Assembly (NCBI GenBank): GCA_002633025.1
Contig: NMRB01000656.1
Coordinates: forward strand, 49,886 to 113,885
Direction: 5' to 3'
Source of the DNA: Notospermus geniculatus
Taxonomy: Eukaryota > Nemertea > Pilidiophora > Heteronemertea > Lineidae
DNA length: 64,000 nt
Position numbers and translations under genes: made by a program. The notes under the pieces were generated by a model. The model did not search any database, was not told the origin of the DNA, and worked only from the letters and a program-made list of their open reading frames with translations. Positions 25,301 to 37,300 of this stretch are shown piece after piece; position 1 is the stretch's first letter; the number at the start of each line of letters is the position of its first letter.

Positions 25301-28300
25301 GTTGGTGATAAAANNNNNNNNNNNNNNNNNNNNNNNNNNNNNNNNNNNNNNNNNNNNNNNNNNNNNNNNNNNNNNNNNNNNNNNNNNNNNNNNNNNNNNN
25401 NNNNNNNNNNNNNNNNNNNNNNNNNNNNNNNNNNNNNNNNNNNNNNNNNNNNNNNNNNNNNNNNNNNNNNNNNNNNNNNNNNNNNNNNNNNNNNNNNNNN
25501 NNNNNNNNNNNNNNNNNNNNNNNNNNNNNNNNNNNNNNNNNNNNNTGACGTTGTTTTCTAAATTAACATAAAGTGGGTCAAAGTACATAAAACCGCCGTT
25601 CCCCAATTACGTAGCTGGTTAAAAACTACAAAAACATTCTCATGTGATTAAGAGGCACCATGTTTCTATCTGTTGGTAATACATTTATGGGGTGTAAATC
25701 CAACCGTTTAAAGGTTAGCTGTACATCGGGTCCCATTCTCCTGTACAAAGCTCAGTTCTTGAGTCCAATGGTAAAGTCAGTTATTTGACCTGTGACCTTG
25801 AAATTTGACCTTCAGAGGTCAAAATCACCTTGGCCAACGGGTGATTCTGAAAGACAATTTCATAGTCATACTTACCTACCCATTGGAACAACTTTAACAT
25901 CCAATGCCATCAAAAGTTATATTAGAGGTTTTGGCTGGCTGACTATATGTAACAACAGCCCATGATTGAAGGTGCTCTAGTTCGAATTGTAAACATTACG
26001 GTGTGCCACCTATTGTCAATTTCTGGTACTAACAAAGCAGATAAAATCGAATTAAATCTCGCGTTTCACAACTTTTTGTTTGTTTTGAGCGTAAAATCAT
26101 AAATATATTTCAGTTACAAGAATATTTATCAAGATAGATATAAAAATAGATAACACTAATGTTGTTTTGGCATACACGGTGCTGCCACCTGTCCGAGGAA
26201 AAATAACTATTATAATCAACCATGCAAATAAACAAACCGTAATGTTTACAATTCGAACTAGAGCACCTTTAAGACTTACACTCCTTCATCCTGTCAGGGA
26301 CTGTCAACTCCTGGGCTACTTCACTCGTACCGTACTCATTCTTTGCTGTCACTCTGAAGACGAAGGCTTTGCTTGGTTCCAAGTCTGACACGGTGCATGA
26401 CGTCTTGGCGTTGTCTTTGACCACCGGCTTCCATTCGGTGGAAGACTCCTCCCTAACAACAGGAGAAAGACAATAAAGAGAAAATCGTTACAAACAGAAA
26501 AACAGCAATGCAGTGCCATACATTATGGCCAAGATTAGGCTACACCACCAGCAACAGACAAGGTAGTAATCATCCCAAGACTGCAATTTTCGTTTTGCTT
26601 TCATGCAAGTAAATGTAACTCTTCAAATACGAAATTCAACTTCATTTCCAGGATCTAATGTGTTTCTGGAGATGGTTGGTACCACTAATGTCCCTGCTGC
26701 CAGTGCGTCTTTTAGCATGTCATATAAGACCGAAAGAGTTGTGGTGCATGTTGAATTTTTAAATTTTCACTTGGTATCTGCGAAGTGGAAACGATAGATA
26801 AATTTCAATGTTTATACACTGTAACTCTATCGGTCTAACGTCATACGCTAAACGACGCTCTTGCAGCAGGCGATATTTGTGGTATCAACCATCTCCTGAA
26901 ATACATTACGTCATGGAAATGACGTCGTTTTTCGTCAGATTTGCGAAACCTCACTAATGCACATTTTCAACCACGCCAAGTCTCTTACCTCATCTCCACG
27001 TCGTATGTGATTGGCACCTTGATGTAGCCCTTCTCGTCACTGGCCTTATCCCATGATATATCAACTGTTTCAGGATTAACTTCCTTGAACTTTGGCGTTG
27101 CTTTCTTCATGAGTGGGGGTCCTACAAAGTAAGACATATTTTGAACCATGTTCAAAGAGATTTGGACGCTAGTCAAAGTGACACAGCTTGGATTGCTTTG
27201 CAAGTGACTGTTCATTTTCGTCAATTGAGGAATCTGAGTTGTGATCCTTGAGAAAATGGAGAAAGCTATGAAGCTGCAAATTGCAGCGACTATTCTGTAC
27301 AGCACAACAAATAATCCCTGCAATTTGCAAGTGCATAGCTTTTTCCGTTTTCCCTATGATCACAACTCAGATTCCTCAAGTGACGAAAACAAACAGCCCC
27401 TTTCAACACAACTCATTCAAATCAGTTATGAGATAGAAAGTAGAGATGCAACGTCGTACCAAAGGTGTGAAGACTCACCTGCTCGCTTGTCAACTTTGAC
27501 AACCTGCGTAGGCTCACTTTCCCCAAACTCATTCTTGGCTACAACCCTCAACTCGTGCTCCTTCTCTGGTGCAAGTCCCTTGATCGAAGATCCCGTGTCC
27601 TTTACATCATTTGCTACAGGCTTCCAACTCGATCCGTCTTTCTCTTCCACGGTGTAGGAAACTTCAGATGGTTTAGCATGCTTTGGAAACTCTGCTGGCG
27701 CCCAAGCTAATGTTACAGAATCCTTCTCAGCTTTTTCCAGTGTTGGTGGGGTGGATGGCATGGCAGGCGGCACTAAAACAGAGAATTTTAAAGGATATCG
27801 AAAAGAAGAGTCTGGCAATATGAAATAGTGAGGGCAAGATTTCGACAAAGGACGAGAAGTGGTAGGTCTCTGTTTGTGGACTTCGTCATAAGAGGTTGGG
27901 ATGTTGTTCATCTCTTGAGGTCGTTCATGTTCTTGTTGTCGTTCTCGGAGCTTATCCTAATCCTAGAACAACTGGCTGTTCTTAACTTGAGTAGGTGACG
28001 TTATCTTCGTGTAAACTTTACCATGGTGTTCTCGACTTCAGCTGAACTTTGATCAAATGATTCAATGGACAGAAGTTGGGTTGACAACGATGTCGTCCTC
28101 TCTATTCCGGTAACCAAAAAATACATGAGGGTCTTTATCTATTTTTGTTATAGGGCCTAACTCAATAGGCAGAGTAGTACTCGGTACGTACGTGGTTTCA
28201 GTCTATCCGGAACCTTCAACTCCTGACAAACTTCACTTGGTCCAAATTCATTCTTTGCTGTGACTTTGAAAACGTAAGCTTTGTTGGGTTCAAGGTCGGC

Positions 28301-31300
28301 CACCTTGAAACTTGTCTTGGCCAGATCCATTACAACTGGTTTGAATTCCTTTTTACTCTCTTCCCTACGGATTCGGAATTAAAAACGTACGTTAAGAATC
28401 AGGCAATTATGATTATGATGATAGAATTTTGTTTCAGCATGTTCAGGGGAGTTGTGAGTAATACTCATTCACTCGTAATGGTTATAAGTTCCAGTTACCA
28501 TTGACAGCGAATAGAAGCAAAAAGACGCCCTATGACAACTCTGTCGTACCAGTCACACGTTTTACATGCACACGTACACTAGTGCTAATAGTTATGGACA
28601 CCAGTTTTTCTCAATTTTTCTCGAAAACCACTGGGCCGAAAATAGCACGACAGCTATCAACTATCAATACGTAGAGAAATTTCTTTTTGCCCAGCGGTGG
28701 TGACCAAAAACTTTTGAACGCAAATGTACGTGCCTCATTTCTACGTCGTATGTAATCGGGGATTTGACGTAACCCTCGTCCTCCGTGGCTGAATCCCAGG
28801 TGAGTTCAACGGTCTCAGGGTTGACCTCACTGAAACTGGGTTTGCCTTTCTTCATAAGCGGTGGCCCTGGAAAGACAATTTGTAAGTATTTTGTTTGATT
28901 TTTCCGTCAGAACCGAAGCCATAACTTTATTGGCCCTGGCAGTAACTATGGAAGAGGCCATCACAAGCTACTCATGTTCCTCACTTGGATGGGGTCTTTT
29001 ACTTACCCTTGCAGAGAAACAAGGTACAAGGTACAGGGCTTACGCGACGGACGTGAAGAGCTGGGAATGAAATCCCATATGGCCGAGTTAGTAAGTAATT
29101 GGGCCAACGTGGGCCAAAAGCAGAAGAAACAAACACTACATAGGAACGTATCAACCCACCTGCTCTCTTTTCAACTTTTACCGATTTCGTGGGTTCGGCC
29201 TTTCCAAATTCATTCTTTGCCTGTACCCTATACTCGTGCTCTTGGTCCAGTGCAACCCCCTCAATTTTGTACTTATTATCTTTTATGTCCTTAGCAATAG
29301 GCTTCCAGTTTCCTTTCGAATCTTTTTCTTCGATGTCGAATGTGATATCCGATGGTTTTGCTTCCGCAGGCATCTCTGGAGCGGCCCATTTCATTGTCAG
29401 AGAGTAGTCGTCCAAATCAGACACCTCAGGGGCCTTCGTCGACGTTTTGGGAGGCACTGGTAGCAAAAAGCAAGAAAAAAATGAATACCATTTTCTGCAG
29501 TTTTTCGAACAGACCGTCCATTCAAAACAAACCATACAAACACGCAATGTAACGACCACGCATCTTTGTTAAAGGGCTCGCTATTAGGCTACTATCAGTA
29601 CTGCAACTATACAACAGGTGGCGCTAGTAACCATGAAGTCATGAATTGTGGATCAAATGTTGACATTGATGAAATTTTACTTCAAAAATGATTCCCAAGT
29701 TGCATCCTCATGCCACCAATTCTCTGTTGGTGATCATATCAATATGCACTAAAAAGCTGCCTCTAGAGGTCCTTTAAGCTTTTATTTTTCGTCAATTTGA
29801 GAAAAATCTACATTTCACATAAAATACATGTACATGTATGTCTTGAAAGCTCGGTAATTGTGTTGAAAATAGATATTTGAAAAACATATTCGATAAATGG
29901 GCAGCTGTCATAACCTACTTGGTTTCAACCGGTCTGGCACCTTCAACTCCTGGCACACTTCACTTGTACCGAATTCATTCTGAGCTGTAATCCTGAAGTC
30001 AAACGCCTTCTTCGGGTCGAGACTCTTCGCGGCGTAGGTCACCTTGGCTAAGCCTTGGACCAGTGGCTGCCATTCGTCAAGAGCTTCTTCCCTAAAGTGT
30101 TTAATGAGGATGAGGAAAGTTAAAGCCACACTGTACATGTATTCAATTTAGAATGTCAGTGTTGGTGTAAAATATACTATGCTCTATCGGAATACATTAT
30201 GAGCTCTGCCTGCAGCTTTTTCAATGTGTGCTGAAATCTAGGTCTTGATTCTATGAAATCAGGCAAGCATTCTGGGGACTTTCACAAGGCTATGAGACCT
30301 CTACCTGCATTCTCTTAAGATTTTGAAAATACCCGGTACCGCAAAATTCAATACAGAGTAGCCGAGAAGTTGTTTTCGCAAGGTAGGCCTATGGTTTTAT
30401 TATTGATAGAGACAGCCAAGGCTTTGACTGTCTGCAGTTAGTGTGATATTCTGAATAGAAACCACTTTCGTCAGCAACCCAGGGCTCATCCATCAGTAGC
30501 GAAACGAAACCTACACAGCAGACAATATCGCAAAAACCTTTGCCCAAATCATCCGCAAAAGGTATCTTACTTTATGTGTATACTGTAGGTGATTGGTGAT
30601 TTCAAGTATCCCTCAGTGTCTGTGGCTTTATCCCAGGTCAACTCTATCTCTTCGGGAGTGACCTCCTTAAACTCAGGAGTTGAGTCCTTCATCAGTGGAG
30701 GCCCTAAAGGGAAAAATACTTATCAATTTCACTGGTGGTAACAAGTTTTGGATGGAAGAGTGAAAACATAACAGTTTCCATCTGTCATTCAAATGTTTTG
30801 GACATCGTGTTGATCTCCTTCAAAGATTGACTACAAGGGAGTAAGAAATAAAAGTGGAAAACAAGCCGTGGAAAATTTTGGCATTTTGCGCGAATTTTTT
30901 AATTTCTCAAATTGAGGTAATTTTTTTTCCTATTTTGAGATATATCGCCCGAAAAATCACACAAAATGTCATGTCATTTTAAGAAAATATCTCAAAATGG
31001 GAAAAAACTCTATCCCAATTTGAGAAATTAAAAAAAAATCGCACAAAAGTGCAAAATTCCCACTTCTTATTTTCCACTTTTATTTCTTACTCCCTTCAGA
31101 CTGCTTTCTTACCAGCTCGCTTTTCAATTTTCACTGTTTTCGTAGGCTCACTGCTTCCAAATTCATTCTTCGCCGTCACCCGAAACTCTACGTCCTCATT
31201 TGGTTTGACCCCTTCAACCTTACGGGAAGTTTTCTTGATTTTCTCAGCAACAGGTTGCCAATCACCAGCGCCCTCTTTTGCCTCGACTGTATAAGTAATG

Positions 31301-34300
31301 GCGGACGGTTTGGCGTCTTTTGGCAGTTCAGCTGTTAACCAGGTCAATGTCAAGGAATCCTTCTCCAATTTTGATGGTTTTGGTGGTTCGTCCGAGGGAA
31401 ATTTCGGTGGCACTGGAAACGCAGAACGGGAAAAGTACCGGTATTAGAAACGGATAGTTTCCAGAAATTATGCAATGCATGCATGTACTAGGCTGGTACA
31501 AACGCGGAGAAAGCCCCCCCCCCTCCCCCGAATCAAAGTCCTGGTGCTATTGTCCTGTTGAATTAAGCTTCTGTGAAGGATTTGGGCCCTGGCCAGAACC
31601 GTTGACAACGCATGAAGGGAATAAGAAGAAGTGGGAAATTTTGAATTTTTTGTGAATTTTTCAATTTCTCAAATTGGGATACAATTTTTTCCCATTTTGC
31701 GAAATTTTCTTTAAATGACATGACATTTTGTCTGATTTTTCGGCCGATGTTTCTCAAAATGGGAGAAAAAAATTACCCCGATTCGAAAAATTGAAAAATT
31801 CGCAAAAAAATCCAAAATTTCCCACTTCTGATTTTCCATTTTTATTTCTTACTCCCGTCATGGCTTTTGTATTGAGGATTTTCATGCCTGGGCCTTTCTC
31901 CTCTGGTACACCGGCTTAGACCAAGGGATAATAAGGATTTTCCTACCCGTATCCCTGATACAGGGGAACCATTGGCTTACCTGCTACAAGCCTGTCCGGG
32001 ACGTGTAGGTCTTTACAGTGGTCACTCTCCCCATACTGATTCTTGGCAATGACTCTGAAGACGTATGCTTTGCTGGGTTCCAAATGTTCAGCAGTGAATG
32101 TTGTTGCAGTGACGCCCTGTGCTAAGGGTTTCCATTCGGTGGCCGATTCCTCCCTAGAAACCGAAAGGATAAATGTTGATACAGGCCATCAGCCCTTACA
32201 AGTCGTCTCCCAGGCCCCTGCAGGCAATAAACACAGAGTGCCCGTTCGGAAAATAAAAGAAGTCTTTCGGCGGCGTCCCTAACACCATCAGGGTCCAGAA
32301 TGCCCTGCCTTGAAACATCAGAGAGGCAGTCTGCGGTAGGCCCTTCATTTACACGTATAATTCATGACCATCGGCCTCATCTAAAACGAAATGTCATTTC
32401 GTTCTCTTGTATTTTATTGTATTATCCATCAGGGTCAAAGCCAAAGCATTATTGCTCCTCATAAGTAATTTTGTTATTTGAAGCGTTCATTTGTATGATC
32501 TACCTCATTTCAATATTGTACGAAATAGGACTTTCAAGGAAGCCTTTGGCTGTCTCCGCAGGTTTCCATTTCAATTGGACTGTTTCAGGGTTCACCTCAG
32601 TGTACTCCGGCTCTTCCTCAGGCATCAGAGGTGGACCTTAGTTAGAAGCAAGAGTAGAGCATTGAGGTACATGTAGGCTAAGTTAGAATTTGCTGATTGG
32701 TCTGACGCAGTAAAATACATTTCTCTATGGCCTGCTAGGCTGCTGTTACATAGAAATGAACTACTAACTCACTTTTAAAATCATAGAGTGATCAGTTAAT
32801 GGGGTATGCAATGTTCATTCTTCAGGTTTCGGATGATTCCTGCCAAATCACAAATGACGAGTGAGAAATGAGCTCCTATGTAACAGCGGCCTAAGGCTCA
32901 GTTGATACTTCATCCGATTTTGCCAAGGCACGAACAGCAAACCGAAAACGGGTACCGGAAAGTCAACTGTAACTTTTTTCCGTATGACAAGTGCAAATTT
33001 GAGACTGAAATGCTTCAAGAACCAAAACCTACCAGCTCTCTTGGCAACATTGACGACATCCGATGCTCCGCTTTCACCAAACTCATTCTTAGCCTTTATT
33101 CTGTACGAATGGTCCTTTTCTGGGTTTACCCCTTCAATCTTGTAATTGGTGTCGTTGAGCCCTTCCACCAGAGGGCGCCATTTGCCATCCTCTTTTGCTT
33201 CAATCGTGTAGGTTACGGGAGAGGGTTTTCCATCAGGCGGCGTCTCGGCGCCATCCCAGGACAGCGTGAGGGAGTTCTCCTCCAAGTCCGACACTTTAGG
33301 AGGTTTCTTGTCATTAATGTTTGGTGGAACTGTAAAACGAATTTTGATTGAACTGGAAATTGGCTTTTCAATCAATTTGAAGACCGGAGTTAATGACTGA
33401 GAGAGTGTAAGTTACAGAAAGCTATTGAGATATTAGACAGATCAGAAGAGTGCGAATGAGAGATTGGAATACATGTAGAAACATGCCCACAGCAATAAAA
33501 TGATATACGTATACATTCTTGGTGTTGCAGCGGATCTTAGTTGCTTATGGCGCCAAAATTAAAAAAGCAATGTTTCTCTAAGAATACAGAAACTCACGTG
33601 GTTTCGTTCGTTCCTTGACCTCCAACACATCGGACGGTTCAGATTGGCCATACTCATTGAGGGCAACGATCCTAAAGTCGTAGGCGAGATTCGGTTCAAG
33701 ATCAGCTATACGGCAGGTCGTCTTTGAGATCCCTTTGATCAACGTCGACCATTTTTCCGATTCGTGAGGCTTCATTTCAATGTTATACTTTATCGGACTG
33801 TCGAGGAAGCCTTTCGTTGTCTCTGCTTTCTTCCACTTTAGCTCGACTGTGTCTGGTTTTAGCTCGTTATATTCCAAAGGATGCTTTGGAAGTGCTGGTG
33901 GACCTAGAATTAAAGGGAAGGAACATTGTGATAAAACACAAGGTCATGAAATACGGTGGGTGAAAACGACGGAGAACTACTCTCCATTCCAGTTCCGATT
34001 GGCGCCAAGTTTATCAACGATAGCTCCGCAACGGCTGGGCCGATTTTGATGAAACATACGTCAATCGACTTGTCTTTCTTGGCGGTACAGCCATCATCAC
34101 TGTCATTTTCCCGAAAAACGTGACAGAAAAAAGTTCTTTCACAAATCAGAGTTCGTGTTTACGGCCGAAATGGCGGCCATTTTGAAATGACGCAATGCAT
34201 CGCACACGTGTAAACTGCACTGAACAGCATAGCGAAATGAAATGGGCTTTGAGAAAGGGATCCGTTATGCAGACCTTACGCGAAAAAAATGAAGATAGCA

Positions 34301-37300
34301 GAAAGATACCGGCAAGAAAGAGAAGTTAATTTATGTATGGTATGTTGAATTTGACCCACACTCTAAAAAAATTCTCGTCGTACTGACAAGCTGGAACTCG
34401 TTCTCAGAATATGCTTAAATTGACAGGGTCTATCTTGTCAATTGACAAGTTTATAACTTGTCATCCTCGGAAAAGAGACATCTTATCATTGAAACAACTA
34501 CATCTCGTCATTCAGGCTACACAAAAATTAAAAATTATGCGCCAAGAGACCGTTATGCGGTAGTTACAAGTACTAATAACAGGTACATATGAAAGAAAAA
34601 CTCTCCCAAATTTCAGGGCCTACGGCGGGATTCGAACCTACGACCTATGAAATATATAAACTACTAGACATAACCCCTAAACCCTCGTGGCTACTGAGGC
34701 AACGATGGTGACAGCATGCTTAGAGTTCAAGAAATTGAGCGATAAATGTAAGGGAAGCGCATGCGCAATAATAGTGAGGTTTCGCAAGCGCCCGGTTAGG
34801 CCCAACGACGACGTTTATCTATTGTGTGGGTGTACCCAAACAATAGATAAACGTTGTCGTATGGCCTAACCGGGCGCTTGCGAAACCTCCCTATTGTCCT
34901 GCCACCTGCAACTTATCGCCATAACTAGAGACCTCTGTCAACTGGATAAACTGAACTCTTCACAGAGATGTGCGACTCGCCATGACAAGTAAATTGTGTC
35001 ATGAATGACGTAATTCGTCAGGCTGACTAAAGCATCTCATCAATATTCGCAGACAAGTTGCGGTGACAAGAATTTTTTAAGAGTGCAGCCGTTGCGGAGA
35101 TATCGGCTGAAAACCTCGCGCCACTGGGATTTGGAATGAACTGTAACTCAGTAGATCTACGTACCAGCTCTTTTCGGCAACACCACTGGTTGTGTAGGTT
35201 CGCTGGTCCCAAACTCATTCTTAGCCTGGACTCGTAATTCGTACTCCTTATCCGGTTTGACCCCTTCAACCTTGCACTTAGTGTCCTTGATATCTTCAGC
35301 GATCGGGCTCCATTCTTTACTGTCCTTTTCTTTCGCCTCAACTCTATACGTAATCGGGCTTTGCCGACCACCTTCGGGAGTTTCCGCCGGTGCCCATGAT
35401 AGGATTGGTGATGTCGTCTCAACTTTGGATAATTTTGGCTCGGCCACTACCGTGAATTTTGGAGGCACTGCAAAAGTGTGCGAGTTGGTTTATACTTCAT
35501 CAAAAACCCCATTTCAAGCCAATTCATACTTTCTCGTCGACCAGCATGCAAAACGGAAAATGTTTTGTTTGGAACCAGGGAGAAAAGGTCCGCACACTGG
35601 CTGGCGAGGAAGTATGAATTTTTCTCTTTTTACTGTAACTTTAAACGGAATATTTCTATTTGGAACCAGCGAGGCAAGATCATCACATATGCAGGGGACG
35701 AGGAAGTATGATTTTTCCCTTTTTACGAACTTTAAATGGAGATAGAGTCTAATGTTCCCAGATGGTACTGACTCGTCCTAATCAAATGCATGTCTTGTCA
35801 CATGCACTATGAAAATACGTGTTCGTGTACAATGTACGTACTTGGTACGGTTCGTTTTGGTAAGTCAAGCTCCGCGCAGCTCTCACTCCGCCCGTATTCA
35901 TTGCATGCCTGGATCCTGAATTGGTACTTCTTTGATGGTTCCAGGTTCTCTACTTTGAAAGAAGGATCGCTCAGCTCCTTTGCTATGACCTTCCAGTCTG
36001 GGGAGACTTCATCTCTGCAAGGGACGAAAGAAGGGTCAAAATGTGAATGTTGCTTTACAGGTTGTAACTAAAATGCCCTTCAGACCCATTTTCATTTACC
36101 GTCAGTTCTTTCTACAAAATCCATACTGGGTAGTCCTGGCTGAGAGATTTGACTGGGAGCCTTGATCATCCCTCCTATTGTAAAAAAGGATCCCAGCACA
36201 GGATCAGCGAGTAAGGTCAACTGGTTGTTCAGCCTTGGCTCAAGTCGGAATTACGTCGATCCCGACATAAGCGTGGCTGAAGTCAGGCTAATTTTTCAAA
36301 GCGCGTTGCACAGATTCGGCTTCAAACACAAGCCAGGCTCAGGTGAGCCTAGGCTGAACAACCGGGCATTAAGGGCGGTTTTCACTAGGTTGCATCAAGT
36401 TGCAAGTTGCTGCAACTTGCAACCTGTTGCAAACTACATGTACCTGGAACGGTTTACACATAGAAAAATCGATGCAACATCCAGCGTGATCGAGTTGCAA
36501 CAAGTTGCATGCCCGTTTACACATGCAACTTTTATGAAACGTTTTGGTCTCATCAGGTTTATGCAACAAGTTGCATGAAGTTGCACATGAAAAGTTGCAT
36601 GTTTAAACGGGCCTTTAGACTTTCTAAACGGCATGTGTACTCAGTCGATCGTACAGATCAAGCTGTTGCATCAAAGGACCATGTCAGCGCTTACCACCTC
36701 TGAAGATACATGTACTGCTTTTTACCATTGGAGCTGGGTGAATAGTTTGAGATGGTCTTTGTAAAAGCAATCTGTAACTTATTCAAGTGGAATCATTTTT
36801 TAAGCAACTCTTACTTCATTGCGACAGTATACTGAACTGGACTCTCGATGAAATCTTTCGGTGTCTCCGCAGGTTTCCAGGTCAGCTCTACAGAATCTGG
36901 TGATATCTCATCATATTCAGGAATGGTGGGGAGGAAGTTAGGGGGCCCTGGAAGAAAGTAGATCCTTGTATACCAATAGCCTGTCCACATTTCATACAAC
37001 TGAGAATCGATGTGTTAAGGTTTGGTACTGTAACCCTCCAATTTCTTGGAATCTAAACAAGCATCTTGACATATCAAGGCCTACGGTCACTTGGCCCTAC
37101 GAACTACGCTCCCTCCACGATCGAGAGTAGGAGTAATAGGAACACTCGTCAGGGCAAGATGCTAAACAAGCTATAAGCCTGCCGTATGAGGAACGTCCAT
37201 AACGTCTTTAGCAGCCTGGGGAGGGGGTTGGAGGAGAGACAACGCCACTTCATTCTGGAACAAGGATGTTGAGTTGACGTAGACCGAAGTTCTTCACGTA

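Larger units (their letters stand above)
33982..35147. repeat. Large nested foldback filling most of an intron
   Basis: Outer arms of about 60 bp (ccagttccgattggcgccaa ... ctccgcaacggc and complement). A second pair of ends at 34362 and 35084 (cactctaaaaaaattctcgt) sits inside, with a tRNA-like segment and a small perfect hairpin within that. Confidence 0.65.

Noticed and set aside
24986-25606. ORFs spanning the N gap
   Set aside because: The frame passes through Ns and a 30-bp satellite, so it has no support.
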